Notes: generated by a model from the sequence alone, not told the origin. A DNA stretch of 35,928 nucleotides from Candidatus Faecicola pullistercoris (GCA_018714105.1 DVNW01000022.1:1-35928); one strand, 5' to 3'. Counted from the first letter of the stretch, positions 15,551 to 24,650 are shown. Numbers and translations: made by a program.

Positions 15551-16027
15551 ATGCTTATCAGAGAATATCGGATATCGGACTGCAGAGACATAGTGAATCT
15601 GTTTTATGATACGGTCCATAAGGTAAACGCGAAAGATTATTCAAAAGAACAATTAGACGCGTGGGCGCCGGCACAGACTGATTTGGAAAAATGGAATCGG
15701 TCGCTTCAGGAGCATTACTGCTTAGTGGCAATCGAAAACAATGTTATCTTGGGGTTCGGGGATATAGACAAAACGGGCTACCTTGACCGTCTGTATGTCC
15801 GCGCAGATTATCAGGGAAAAGGGATCGCGACTGCCATTTGCGATAAACTGGAGCAGGCCGTTCAGGGGGATATCACTACTTGTGCGTCTATTACGGCAAA
15901 GCCTTTCTTTGAAAAAAGAGGCTATATTGTTGTTAAGGAACAGCGGGTAAAAAGGCTAGGAGTTTTTCTTACGAACTTCTGTATGAGAAAAAACCAAACA
16001 GGTTTCTGTTTAAAAACAAGAGAATAA
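15551..16027 (+). CDS. GNAT-family N-acetyltransferase
   Basis: The 158-residue product has the GNAT fold. It opens with the typical IREYRISDCRDIVNLFYDTVH, and the acetyl-CoA-binding motif A is LYVRADYQGKGIATAICDKLE, with the RADYQGKGIA (Q/RxxGxG/A) loop near 93-102. The C-terminal PFFEKRGYIVVKEQ is the common motif B. It resembles YafP-like acetyltransferases. The substrate could be a small amine or a protein N-terminus. GGGAGC lies 4 bases before the ATG. It is a single gene between the operon terminator and the convergent phosphatase, and no clear promoter is visible. Confidence 0.85.
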   Translation: MLIREYRISDCRDIVNLFYDTVHKVNAKDYSKEQLDAWAPAQTDLEKWNRSLQEHYCLVAIENNVILGFGDIDKTGYLDRLYVRADYQGKGIATAICDKLEQAVQGDITTCASITAKPFFEKRGYIVVKEQRVKRLGVFLTNFCMRKNQTGFCLKTRE

Positions 16028-16134
16028 CGCCTTTGTAACAGCAAAAGCGGATTGCAACGCGTGGTTAAATGCTTGCAAACCAAACACCGAAGTCATGGCG
16101 ACTTAATTTTATAAATAGGCGACCTTTATTAAGA

Positions 16135-16830
16135 TTAAGGCTTTTCGAAGGCGTAAAAGTCGCGGCAGTCGTCCGTGCGGAGGCATCCCAGCACGCCGGT
16201 TAAGTAAGCGCCGGTATCTATATGGATTTTGCAATAATCGGTAATTGTGCCGCTATGGAACAGTTCTGGCGTGCGGGGATAAAACAGTATGCGGTTTTCG
16301 CCTGACGAGCAGGCAACGGGAGTATGCCCGAATATCACGCATTTGCAACCGTCGGGCAGAAGAGCGGATCGGCTGAGTTTTCGTGAATAAACGAATTCTT
16401 CCGGCAAAGTCTTATCGGGCAGCAAAACTCCGTTTTGCCCGTCAACCGCTATGCCGGCATGCACGCAGACAAAATCCTCGCGCTCAATGAAAAAGGGCAG
16501 GCTTTCAAGCCAGTCGATTATTTCCCAGCAAAGCTCTTTTCCGTCGCCGGGAAAGTATTCTCTCAACGAGTCCAGAACCCTGTCGAAATCGGCATCCTCC
16601 TTTTTCATGGCGGCATAATACGCTTTTAAAAAGTCGTACTCGTGGTTTCCCGTTATGCAGTGAATATTCGGTTCCGAGCGCAAAAGGTTGCAAAGTCTGA
16701 CGGTTTGCAGGCCTTTATCGGTCATGTCGCCGAGAACGAGAAGTTCGTCGCCGGCGTTAAACCCTATCGAGTCCATAAGGCGACAGAACAAATCGTATTT
16801 CCCGTGTATGTCCGAAATGCAGTATATCAT
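16135..16830 (-). CDS. PPP-type metallophosphatase (ApaH/PrpE-like)
   Basis: The 231-residue protein has all metal-binding motifs of the calcineurin-like PPP family: SDIHGKYD at 7-14, LGDMTDKG near 33-40, GNHEYDF near 61-67, VCVHAGI and IFGHTP. This family includes diadenosine tetraphosphate hydrolases and Ser/Thr protein phosphatases. The length and the MIYCISDIHGKYD start fit a bacterial serine/threonine phosphatase or symmetrical Ap4A hydrolase, and the two cannot be separated here. GGAG lies 10 bases before the ATG on the minus strand, and a consensus-spaced promoter is found at 16929-16957. It stands alone. Confidence 0.87.
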   Translation of the reverse strand: MIYCISDIHGKYDLFCRLMDSIGFNAGDELLVLGDMTDKGLQTVRLCNLLRSEPNIHCITGNHEYDFLKAYYAAMKKEDADFDRVLDSLREYFPGDGKELCWEIIDWLESLPFFIEREDFVCVHAGIAVDGQNGVLLPDKTLPEEFVYSRKLSRSALLPDGCKCVIFGHTPVACSSGENRILFYPRTPELFHSGTITDYCKIHIDTGAYLTGVLGCLRTDDCRDFYAFEKP

Positions 16831-16928
16831 ACGGCAGAGCTCCGTAAAAGTATTTTATGGCCGTCCGCACTCGCGGAGGGTTAAAGCCGACGTCCGTAAA
16901 CGGCCGAATCGCTGTCGTTTACCATATT

Positions 16929-16957
16929 ATTATACATTGAGGCGCGGTAAAAATCAA
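16929..16957 (-). promoter_or_regulatory. Promoter of the metallophosphatase gene
   Basis: On the minus strand TTGATT (16957-16952) and TATAAT (16934-16929) are spaced by 17 bases. The leader to the ATG at 16830 is about 90 bases and contains a CGGCCG-centred dyad. Confidence 0.7.
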
Positions 16958-17034
16958 TATCCGAACGCCTGCGAAAAGCCGTCGTAAGGTGTTTTGCGCG
17001 CCGTCCGTCGCGCAAGCGTTTTCAGCGGCCGGTA

Positions 17035-17063
17035 TTGACAGTGAGAAGGCAAATCCGTATAAT
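17035..17063 (+). promoter_or_regulatory. Perfect consensus promoter of the small membrane protein gene
   Basis: TTGACA (17035-17040) and TATAAT (17058-17063) are spaced by 17 bases. The leader to the ATG at 17176 is about 106 bases. It contains the perfect palindrome TATGCGCATA (17103-17112) and a possible 24-codon reading frame (GTG 17088 to TAA 17162) that ends in the next ribosome site. Confidence 0.8.
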
Positions 17064-17175
17064 AAGTGTACAGGAGCATAATATATAGTGACGCTACGCA
17101 GATATGCGCATACGGCTAACGGATATGCTTATGTTTGTATAATTGTAAGTAAAACTGTTTAAGGAGGATGTTTTC

Positions 17176-17574
17176 ATGCAAGAAGGTTGGTCAACAAGAT
17201 GGAAATCGCTGTTTATTTGGCTGTGCGGCTATCTCAGCATTATCGCGTTTGCGATTGCGGGCGGATATGCGATAGTGAAATCCGAGGACGAAGAGCTTAA
17301 AAACACTACAAAAAAAGCTTTTATAGTGACACTGATTTTTACAGTGATTTCAATGTTTTTCTCGGTTTACAACAGTATAGGCGGAATGGCCGATGGTTAT
17401 TATTCGTCAGGCGCCTATGAAGCGTACGGCATACTTAAGGAAATTGTTTCCATAGCCAAAATAATCGTGTTTGTGGTATTTGCGGCTATTTCGTTCATCA
17501 ACGGCAATACCCGTCGCGGTTATATCGGCAGCGTAAGCGACGACAGTTCGCCCGAAGAAGATTTAAAAATATAA
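17176..17574 (+). CDS. Small membrane protein, 132 aa, unknown
   Basis: This is a short integral membrane protein with three hydrophobic segments: about 12-33 (SLFIWLCGYLSIIAFAIAGG), 47-64 (AFIVTLIFTVISMFFSVY) and 85-108 (ILKEIVSIAKIIVFVVFAAIS). The C-terminal tail is acidic and Ser-rich. I do not recognise the family. GGAGG lies 8 bases before the ATG. It has its own perfect consensus promoter and a strong terminator, so it is a well-expressed single gene. Confidence 0.8.
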   Translation: MQEGWSTRWKSLFIWLCGYLSIIAFAIAGGYAIVKSEDEELKNTTKKAFIVTLIFTVISMFFSVYNSIGGMADGYYSSGAYEAYGILKEIVSIAKIIVFVVFAAISFINGNTRRGYIGSVSDDSSPEEDLKI

Positions 17575-17642
17575 CGTGTAGCGCACGGTTTCGGGCTTTG
17601 CTGCGGAAGGCGCTGCATATTTACGCCCGAAAAATCGAAGCG

Positions 17643-17671
17643 AAGCAGACGGCAGGCGGCCGTCTGCTTTT
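17643..17671 (+). terminator. Terminator after the small membrane protein gene
   Basis: AAGCAGACGGC pairs perfectly with GCCGTCTGCTT around a 5-base loop and is followed by TTTTC. Confidence 0.85.
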
Positions 17672-18037
17672 CGGCTTGCGGCTAAGCGGATAAAGGAAAG
17701 CCGCTTTCAAAACGGTAAAAGAGAAATCGGCCCTGTGCGTACAGTTCGTATAAATAATCGACTTACGGACTTGCCGTGCCCTTATTGCCTTGCAAAACTC
17801 TCCTGCATTGTCGGCGACAGGGTGAAATTAATTACCGTAAATACAAAAACAACGCTTTAATTGTACAAATACAACGATAAAATATAATAATTAGCGTTAA
17901 AATACGTTTAACATCACTCTGGTCGCTGATTCTTGCGGCCTTGACTCAGACCGGAGTCGCCAGCGCGGCGCAATAATCGGGGGATTAAAAAATTTTCAAA
18001 AAAATAGTCTTACGGCTTTAAAAATGGGGCTATTGAT
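17672..18037. other. Non-coding stretch with a large dyad upstream of the symporter operon
   Basis: No convincing gene is seen. TTGTAC (17861) and TATAAT (17883), spaced by 16 bases, could be a promoter. Downstream, ACTCTGGTC (17916-17924) and GACCGGAGT (17949-17957) form a 9-base-pair stem with one G-T pair around a 24-base loop. A GC-rich segment GTCGCCAGCGCGGCGC follows, and then A/T runs. It could be an untranslated regulatory RNA or an operator region. I cannot match it to a known riboswitch class. Confidence 0.4.
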
Positions 18038-18066
18038 TTTACAAAATCTGTAAGTAATGATATACT
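18038..18066 (+). promoter_or_regulatory. Promoter of the symporter-paaK-ior operon
   Basis: TTTACA (18038-18043) and TATACT (18061-18066) are spaced by 17 bases. The leader to the ATG at 18152 is about 80 bases. Confidence 0.7.
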
Positions 18067-18151
18067 AGATAAATATAAGGTAAAATAATTAACGAAAAAT
18101 ACTTTTTCGCAGAAGTCGGCTTAACGCGGCTTTATGCGGCCGGAGAAATTT

Positions 18152-19696
18152 ATGGTTTTCGATTACATTGTACTGGGTTTATACGTGGCAAGCATGATTG
18201 CGATTGCGTTTTACACCCGTAACCGTTCCAAATCGGTAAACGACTTTTTATTTGCGGGTAAAAACGGCCTTAACGGTTGGATGAGTGCGTTTGCGTACGG
18301 TACGACTTATTTTTCCGCCGTTATTTTTATAGGCTACGCGGGTAAGTTCGGCGCGGAGTACGGTCTGGCCTCCGTTTGGATAGGGGTGTTCAACGCGATA
18401 CTCGGCTCTCTCGTGGCCTGGAAGATACTGGCTAAACGCACCAAGAACATGACTCAGAGGCTGGGCGCCAAAACCATGCCCGAATTTTTTGAGAAGAGAT
18501 ACGGAAGCAAAGGGCTTAAACTGGTTTCGGCCATAATTATATTCATATTTCTTATTCCGTATTCGGCTTCGGTTTACAACGGACTCGGCAGCCTTTTCCG
18601 AATTGTTTTCCACATCGAACACAGCTGGATAATAATGATTGCGCTTGCCGCGCTTACCGCGCTGTATCTCTTTTTCGGCGGATATTTCGCGACGGCTCTG
18701 TCCGATTTCATACAGGGCATAATAATGCTTATAGGCGTTATAATGATGGTATTTTTCTTTTTGGCGAGCGAACGGGTCAGCTGGGACCTCAGCGAACTGG
18801 TAAACGACCCGAATCTGACCTGGTTTACTTTCAACAGCACGAAAACGGGCTTTTACGGCAGTACCTTCTCGCTTATCGCCCTGATACTTTTAACGTCGGC
18901 AGGCGTATACGGTCTTCCTCAGACCGTGCATAAATATTACGCCGTCCGGGATAAAAAAGCCATCTCGCAGGGGACGATTGTAAGCACTCTGTTTGCCTTG
19001 ATTATAGGTTTCGGCGCATATTTTGTGGGCGCACTCAGCGGTCTTTTCCCCGAGGTTGCGGGCGCGCCGTCGGACGATATCGTTCCGCGCATGCTGAGCC
19101 TTGTGATTCCGTCGGGGCTGATGGGTATAATCATCATTCTTATACTTTCGGCAAGTATGTCCACGCTGTCGTCGGTATGCCTGACGAGCGCTTCCGTAGT
19201 GGCGATAGATATTTACAAAGGAAAGGTCAGAAAGGACGCTCCCGACAAGAGGGTAAACAACTATATGCGCGCTTTCTGTCTGATTTTCGTAGCCGTGTCG
19301 CTCATGCTTGCCATACTCAACGAAACTTTCGGTATCGCCGCCATCGCTTATATGATGGGGATTAGCTGGGGCACGCTGGCGGGTTGTTTCATAGGCCCGT
19401 TCGTAATAGGCCTCATGTGGAAGAAGGTTTCCGTACCGGCGGTTTGGGCGTCCATCATAGGCACGTTGGTAATTACCGTGGTGCTTACGATAGTGTTGGG
19501 TTACGATTTTAACGGCTGGGACTGCTCTTTCGGCGCGGCCGTCAAAAGCGGTATAGGCCTTTCGCCCACGATAGGCGTTATATGCATGGTATATTCGGTG
19601 CTCGTTACGGTTGTGGTATCTCTCTTTACCGCCGCGCCCGCGCCGGAGAGGCTGGAAGAAGCATTCGATAAGAGAACGGAAAACGAAATTATTTAG
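18152..19696 (+). CDS. Sodium:solute symporter (SSS family)
   Basis: The 514-residue product is a polytopic membrane protein with about 13 helices and the SSS/SLC5 layout. It begins VFDYIVLGLYVASMIAIAFYTRNR, includes FLFAGKNGLNGWMSAFAYGTTYFSAV (Na+-site helix 1) and GVYGLPQTVHKYYAV, and has the signature region SASMSTLSSVCLTSASVVAIDIY. This family moves organic acids, sugars, amino acids or vitamins with Na+. I use the second ATG because GGAG lies 7 bases before it; the ATG at 18134 has no ribosome site. It is the first gene of the operon, 27 bases before paaK. That makes uptake or exchange of arylacetates or other aromatic acids the best guess, which is inference from context. Confidence 0.88.
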   Translation: MVFDYIVLGLYVASMIAIAFYTRNRSKSVNDFLFAGKNGLNGWMSAFAYGTTYFSAVIFIGYAGKFGAEYGLASVWIGVFNAILGSLVAWKILAKRTKNMTQRLGAKTMPEFFEKRYGSKGLKLVSAIIIFIFLIPYSASVYNGLGSLFRIVFHIEHSWIIMIALAALTALYLFFGGYFATALSDFIQGIIMLIGVIMMVFFFLASERVSWDLSELVNDPNLTWFTFNSTKTGFYGSTFSLIALILLTSAGVYGLPQTVHKYYAVRDKKAISQGTIVSTLFALIIGFGAYFVGALSGLFPEVAGAPSDDIVPRMLSLVIPSGLMGIIIILILSASMSTLSSVCLTSASVVAIDIYKGKVRKDAPDKRVNNYMRAFCLIFVAVSLMLAILNETFGIAAIAYMMGISWGTLAGCFIGPFVIGLMWKKVSVPAVWASIIGTLVITVVLTIVLGYDFNGWDCSFGAAVKSGIGLSPTIGVICMVYSVLVTVVVSLFTAAPAPERLEEAFDKRTENEII

Positions 19697-19723
19697 CGCA
19701 AAGCGCAATTCAGGAGCAAAAAA

Positions 19724-21028
19724 ATGATCTGGTCAAAAGAAGAAACACTTTCAAGAAGGGAAATAGAGGAGATTCAGCTGGGACGCCTGAAAGAAACCGT
19801 TTCCCGCGTGTATGAAAAAGTCGCGCCTTACCGCGCTAAAATGGACGCTGCGGGCGTTAAGCCCGAACATATCGTATCGCTGAAAGATCTGTCTAAACTG
19901 CCTTTTGTAACCAAGCAGGATATGAGGGACAACTATCCTTACGGGCTGTTTGCCGTAGGTATGGACGAACTTAACAGAATTCACGCTTCCAGCGGCACTA
20001 CGGGTAAACCCACCGTCGTCGGGTATACAAAGGAAGACGTCAGGATATGGACGGAATGCGTAAGCCGTATTGCCTGCATGGGCGGAGCCACGCGCAAGGA
20101 TATCGCGCAGATTTGTTTCGGCTACGGCATGTTTACGGGCGCGCTGGGGCTTCATTACGGACTTGAAAACATAGGCGCAACGGTCATTCCGTCGTCGACG
20201 GGCAACTCCGAGAAGCAGATTATGTATATGAAAGATTTCGGCACCACTCTTCTGGTGGCTACGCCGTCGTACGCGTTGAGACTTGCCGAAGTGGCGAAAG
20301 GTATGGGCATCGATCCCGGAAAGGACCTTAAAATAAAAACAGGATTGCTGGGCAGCGAACTTTTAACCGAATCCATGCGCGCGGAAATGCATAAGGTATG
20401 GGGCGAGGATATGCTCGTGACTTCCAACTACGGAATGAGCGAACTTATGGGGCCGGGGGTTTCGGGCGAATGCGACAGACTTTGCGGCATGCACGTGAAC
20501 GAGGATTATTTTATTCCCGAAATAATCGATCCCGTATCGGGCGAAGTTCTTCCGGAAGGCGAAAAGGGCGAACTCGTAATAACGTGCATTAAAAAGGACG
20601 CACTTCCGCTTATCAGATACAGAACAAAGGACATCACCCGTCTGTTTTACGAGCCTTGCGCGTGCGGCAGGACTTTTTGCAGAATGGAAAATCTGTCGGG
20701 CAGGACGGACGACATGCTTAAAATCCGCGGCGTAAACGTATTTCCCGGGCAGATTGAGGAAGTGGTGCTCAGTTTTTCCGAACTGGGGCCGCATTACGAG
20801 ATAGTCGTTGAGCGCGAGGGCTATTCGGACAAGCTTACCGTGCGCGTAGAGCTTGTGAAATCCACCGATTCGTTCTCGGAACTGTCCGAACTCACTCAGA
20901 GAATAAGAAACAAGCTGAGAATAATTTTGGGACTTGACGCAAAAGTTCAGCTTGAATCTCCGAATACCTTGCAGAGATTCGAGGGCAAAGCAAAGAGAGT
21001 TAAAGATTTAAGGAGTAATAAAGAATGA
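19724..21028 (+). CDS. paaK: Phenylacetate-CoA ligase (AMP-forming), copy 1
   Basis: PaaK activates phenylacetate (or indole- or hydroxyphenylacetate) with ATP and CoA to the arylacetyl-CoA. The 434-residue length fits. Motifs are the AMP-binding P-loop HASSGTTGKPTVVGYT at 87-102, NYGMSELMGPGVSGEC, LIRYRTKDITRL, the CACGRTFCR stretch, and the adenylate-forming hinge GRTDDMLKIRGVNVFPGQIE. AGGAG lies 7 bases before the ATG, and the stop overlaps iorA (ATGA). A second paralogue lies three genes downstream. Gut and archaeal genomes often pair this enzyme with IorAB. It can serve arylacetate salvage into amino acids, or run with IorAB to excrete arylacetates, although the AMP-forming reaction favours activation. 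Confidence 0.93.
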   Translation: MIWSKEETLSRREIEEIQLGRLKETVSRVYEKVAPYRAKMDAAGVKPEHIVSLKDLSKLPFVTKQDMRDNYPYGLFAVGMDELNRIHASSGTTGKPTVVGYTKEDVRIWTECVSRIACMGGATRKDIAQICFGYGMFTGALGLHYGLENIGATVIPSSTGNSEKQIMYMKDFGTTLLVATPSYALRLAEVAKGMGIDPGKDLKIKTGLLGSELLTESMRAEMHKVWGEDMLVTSNYGMSELMGPGVSGECDRLCGMHVNEDYFIPEIIDPVSGEVLPEGEKGELVITCIKKDALPLIRYRTKDITRLFYEPCACGRTFCRMENLSGRTDDMLKIRGVNVFPGQIEEVVLSFSELGPHYEIVVEREGYSDKLTVRVELVKSTDSFSELSELTQRIRNKLRIILGLDAKVQLESPNTLQRFEGKAKRVKDLRSNKE

Positions 21029-22767
21029 GCGAGCAAAAAACCATTATGCTTGGCAACCAGGCGATAGCCAGAGGCGCATACGAAGCCGGAGTAAAGGTTT
21101 CCAGCGCATATCCCGGCACGCCCAGCACCGAAATAAGCGAGTTCCTCGCCAAATACGACGAGGTTTACGCGGAATGGGCGCCCAACGAGAAAGTCGCGCT
21201 GGAAGTGGCGATAGGCGCGTCGGTTGCGGGCGCGCGCAGTCTGGCATGCATGAAACACGTCGGCCTTAACGTAGCAAGCGACCCGCTGTATACTTTTGCT
21301 TATACCGGCGTGAACGGCGGCGCGGTAATAGTTGTCGCGGACGATCCCGGACTCGCAAGTTCGCAGAACGAGCAGGATACCCGCATGATTGCGCGCGCGG
21401 CGCATATACCCGTATTCGAGCCTTCGGACAGCGCCGAGGCCAAGGAATTCATAAAATTCGCTTACGGTTTTTCGGAAAAATACGATACACCCGTCATTTT
21501 GCGTACGACTACCAAACTTTCGCATTCGCAGAGCGTAGTCTCGCTGGAAGAGCGCAAAGAAGTCCCCGACAAAGCATATGCGCGCGACGTTAAAAAATAC
21601 GTAATGATGCCCGGTTCGGCCATAGGCAGGCATCTGGCAGTCGAGCAGCGTGAAAATTTAATGCAGAAAGACGCCTCCGATCTTCCCGTGAACAGGGTGG
21701 AAACGGGCGACAGCAATATAGGTTTTATAACTTCGGGTATTCCCTACCAGTATGTAAAGGAAGCGTGCCCCGAAGCCAGCGTTTTAAAACTCGGCATAGT
21801 AAATCCTCTGCCCAGAAAGCTCATTGAAGATTTTGTAAAGCAGGTGAAAACGGTTTACATAGTCGAGGAACTCGAACCCGTTATAGAAGAACAGATAAGG
21901 TCCTGGGGCATAGAAGTCAAGGGTAAAGAACTGTTTACACGGCAGGGAGAATATTCGGCAAATCTCATTAAAAAGGTGATTTACGGCAAAAGCGACGAAG
22001 TTTTCGCGCCCGAACAGGTGCCCGCGCGGCCGCCTATACTGTGTTCGGGCTGCCCGCACAGAAGCGTGTTTTCCGTCCTCAACAAACTTAAAATTCACGC
22101 CGCGGGCGATATAGGTTGCTATACTTTGGGCGCGGTTGCTCCGCTCAGCGTCATCGATACCACCGTATGTATGGGCGCAAGCATTTCGGTGCTGCACGGC
22201 ATAGAAAAGGCAAAGGGCAAGGAGTTTATTAAAAACTGGGTTGCCGTAATAGGCGATTCCACCTTCCTTCATACGGGGTTGAATTCCCTTGTCAATATGG
22301 TATACAACAAGGCGACGGGCACGGTTCTTATTCTTGATAACCGCACCACGGGCATGACGGGCCATCAGGAACACGCCGCAACGGGCAAGACGCTCAAAGG
22401 CGATCCTGCATACGCGATAAATCTCGAAGACCTCTGCCGCGCGATAGGCGTTCCCAGAGTGTTTACCGTTAACGCCTTTGACGTGGAAGCTCTCGAAAAA
22501 ACCATTACCGAAAGCGTCAACGGCTCGGAACTTACCGTTATCATAGCCAAGGCGCCCTGCGCTTTGCTCAAAGGGCAGAAGTTCCCCTACAAATGCGTGG
22601 CGGTTGCCGATAAATGCAAAAAGTGCGGAATGTGTCTCAAAATCGGCTGCCCGGCAATAACCAAAGCCGAGGACGGAACGGTGATTATCGACGACACTAT
22701 GTGCAACGGCTGCGGCCTGTGCATGACAAGGTGCAAATTCGATGCGATCGAAAAGGTGGAGAGATAG
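21025..22767 (+). CDS. iorA: Indolepyruvate ferredoxin oxidoreductase, alpha subunit
   Basis: IorA is the thiamine-pyrophosphate subunit of the enzyme that interconverts arylpyruvates plus CoA with arylacetyl-CoA, CO2 and reduced ferredoxin. The 580-residue protein has the N-terminal pyrimidine-binding domain (MLGNQAIARGAYEAGVKVSSAYPGTPSTEI). The TPP/Mg2+ domain contains GDSTFLHTGLNSLVNMVYNK and ILDNRTTGMTGHQEH. A C-terminal 2[4Fe-4S] ferredoxin domain has CKKCGMCLKIGCP and CNGCGLCMTRCKF clusters. Length and domain order match the archaeal and clostridial IorA. It is coupled to paaK upstream by ATGA and lies one base before iorB. Confidence 0.95.
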   Translation: MSEQKTIMLGNQAIARGAYEAGVKVSSAYPGTPSTEISEFLAKYDEVYAEWAPNEKVALEVAIGASVAGARSLACMKHVGLNVASDPLYTFAYTGVNGGAVIVVADDPGLASSQNEQDTRMIARAAHIPVFEPSDSAEAKEFIKFAYGFSEKYDTPVILRTTTKLSHSQSVVSLEERKEVPDKAYARDVKKYVMMPGSAIGRHLAVEQRENLMQKDASDLPVNRVETGDSNIGFITSGIPYQYVKEACPEASVLKLGIVNPLPRKLIEDFVKQVKTVYIVEELEPVIEEQIRSWGIEVKGKELFTRQGEYSANLIKKVIYGKSDEVFAPEQVPARPPILCSGCPHRSVFSVLNKLKIHAAGDIGCYTLGAVAPLSVIDTTVCMGASISVLHGIEKAKGKEFIKNWVAVIGDSTFLHTGLNSLVNMVYNKATGTVLILDNRTTGMTGHQEHAATGKTLKGDPAYAINLEDLCRAIGVPRVFTVNAFDVEALEKTITESVNGSELTVIIAKAPCALLKGQKFPYKCVAVADKCKKCGMCLKIGCPAITKAEDGTVIIDDTMCNGCGLCMTRCKFDAIEKVER

Positions 22768-22768
22768 T

Positions 22769-23338
22769 ATGAAAAGTATGAATATAATGGTAGTCGGAGT
22801 AGGCGGGCAGGGCACTCTGCTCACCAGCAGAATTATAGGCAAAACCGCTCTTAACGCGGGTTACGACGTAAAACTTTCCGAGGTGCACGGCATGGCTCAG
22901 CGCGGCGGAAGCGTTGTTACGTTCATACGATTCGGCGAAAAGGTTGCCGAACCGGTCGTGGAAGCGGGCGACGCCGATTTGCTTATATCTTTCGAACGTC
23001 TTGAGGCGTTGAGGTACGCTCATTACCTTAAAAAAGGCGGCATACTTGTGGTAAACGACTGCAAAATCGCGCCCATGCCCGTCGTTATAGGTGCCGAAAA
23101 GTATCCCGACGACGTCCCGGACAGACTTGCGCGCAATCATCGCGTTCATACGATTGACGGGCTTACTGCCGCAAAAGAACTGGGCAACAGCAAAGTACTT
23201 AATTCCGTGGTCCTAGGGGCGGCGGCGAAGTATATAGGCTTTTCCGAAGAGGAATGGCACGAAGTAATTAAACAGACGGTTCCGCCCAAAACGACGGAAA
23301 TCAATTTGCAAGCATTTAATAAAGGATACGGTAAGTAA
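22769..23338 (+). CDS. iorB: Indolepyruvate oxidoreductase, beta subunit
   Basis: IorB is the gamma-type subunit of 2-oxoacid:ferredoxin oxidoreductases and completes IorAB. The 189-residue product starts MKSMNIMVVGVGGQGTLLTSRII, the glycine-rich signature of the POR gamma fold. It carries SEVHGMAQRGGSVVTFIRFG and ADLLISFERLEALRY, both typical of IorB. The ATG at 22769 is set by GGTGGAGAG about 5 bases upstream; a longer frame from 22742 would lie inside iorA and has no ribosome site. The second paaK starts one base after its stop codon. Confidence 0.94.
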   Translation: MKSMNIMVVGVGGQGTLLTSRIIGKTALNAGYDVKLSEVHGMAQRGGSVVTFIRFGEKVAEPVVEAGDADLLISFERLEALRYAHYLKKGGILVVNDCKIAPMPVVIGAEKYPDDVPDRLARNHRVHTIDGLTAAKELGNSKVLNSVVLGAAAKYIGFSEEEWHEVIKQTVPPKTTEINLQAFNKGYGK

Positions 23339-23339
23339 A

Positions 23340-24638
23340 ATGATTTGGAACGAAACTAAAGAATGTATGTCACGCGACGAGATGACCGCTCTGCAAAGCG
23401 CGAGGCTCGTGAAAACAGTCGATTATGTATATCATAACGTCGAGTTTTATCGCAAAAAAATGCAAAAGCTCGGATTGTTGCCGGGCGATATCAAGGGTAT
23501 AGAAGATATCGAAAAATTACCTTTTACCACAAAGGACGACCTGCGCGACAATTATCCTTTCGGACTGTTCGCCGCGCCCGAGTCCCAGATTGTCAGGATT
23601 CACGCTTCCAGCGGCACCACGGGAAAGGCAACCGTTGTGGGTTATACGCGCAGGGATCTCGATATATGGGCCGAATGCGTCGCCAGATGCCTTACCATGG
23701 CGGGCGTTACCAAAGACGATATTATTCAGGTAGGTTACGGATACGGCCTGTTCACGGGCGGCTTAGGCGCGCACGGCGGTGCCGAAAAAATAGGGGCTAT
23801 GGTAGTGCCCATGAGTACGGGTAATTCCAAAAAACTCATTACCATGATGGTTGATTTCGGCGTTACGGCAATAGCCTGTACTCCTTCCTATCTGCTGCAT
23901 ATTTCCGAACTTCTAGAGCAAGCCGATATGATTAAGGACCTCAGACTCCGCACGGCTATATGCGGGGCCGAACCGTGGACGGACAAAATGCGCTCGGAAA
24001 TCGAAAACAGACTGCATATCAGCGCGCACGATATTTACGGACTGTCCGAAGTTATGGGGCCGGGCGTGGCTTGCGATTGCGCGGCGCACAACGGTCTGCA
24101 CGTATGCGAGGACCATTTCTATCCCGAAGTGCTCGACACCGCCACGCTAAAACCCGTAAAGCCGGGGGCTACGGGCGAGCTGGTGTTCACGACCATCACC
24201 AAAGAGGGTCTTCCTCTTATCAGGTACAGAACTAAAGACCTGACCAGCATAAACTACGATAAATGCGAATGCGGCAGAACCAGCGCCCGTATAAGTAAAT
24301 TCAAGGGCAGGGTGGACGATATGCTGATTATACGCGGCGTTAACGTATTCCCCAGTCAGGTAGAGGCCGCGCTTGTCGATATCAAGGAAGTTACGCCTCA
24401 CTATATGATGATTGTCGACAGAGTAAATAATCTCGACACGCTGGAAATTCAGGTAGAAATCGACGAAAGGTATTTCCCCGACGAGATAAAAGGACTCGAA
24501 GCGCTTACCAATAAAATCGCGCATACCGTCAATCAGGCCATAGGCCTTAACGCCAAAATCAGAATAGTCGAGCCCCAGACCTTAACCAGAAGCGAGGGCA
24601 AGGCCGTTCACGTTATCGACAAACGCAAATTATATTAG
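23340..24638 (+). CDS. paaK: Phenylacetate-CoA ligase (AMP-forming), copy 2
   Basis: This is a second PaaK paralogue of 432 residues. It has the same motif order as copy 1: HASSGTTGKATVVGYT at 87-102, YGLSEVMGPGVACDC, LIRYRTKDLTSINY, CECGRTSARIS, and GRVDDMLIIRGVNVFPSQVE. The two copies start alike (MIW followed by an acidic/polar stretch) but differ throughout, so this is an old duplication or separate recruitment rather than a recent tandem copy. Different arylacetate side chains (phenyl, 4-hydroxyphenyl, indolyl) are the likely reason for keeping both. The gene lies between iorB and the ACT protein in the same operon. Confidence 0.93.
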   Translation: MIWNETKECMSRDEMTALQSARLVKTVDYVYHNVEFYRKKMQKLGLLPGDIKGIEDIEKLPFTTKDDLRDNYPFGLFAAPESQIVRIHASSGTTGKATVVGYTRRDLDIWAECVARCLTMAGVTKDDIIQVGYGYGLFTGGLGAHGGAEKIGAMVVPMSTGNSKKLITMMVDFGVTAIACTPSYLLHISELLEQADMIKDLRLRTAICGAEPWTDKMRSEIENRLHISAHDIYGLSEVMGPGVACDCAAHNGLHVCEDHFYPEVLDTATLKPVKPGATGELVFTTITKEGLPLIRYRTKDLTSINYDKCECGRTSARISKFKGRVDDMLIIRGVNVFPSQVEAALVDIKEVTPHYMMIVDRVNNLDTLEIQVEIDERYFPDEIKGLEALTNKIAHTVNQAIGLNAKIRIVEPQTLTRSEGKAVHVIDKRKLY

Positions 24639-24650
24639 GAGGGAGAAAAT

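Noticed and set aside
18890..19708. Minus-strand frame of 272 codons opposite the symporter
   Set aside because: Antisense to a clear SSS transporter; its composition is typical of a shadow frame.
21784..22842. Minus-strand open frame of 352 codons opposite iorA
   Set aside because: It lies over conserved IorA domains and ferredoxin clusters and has no recognisable features.
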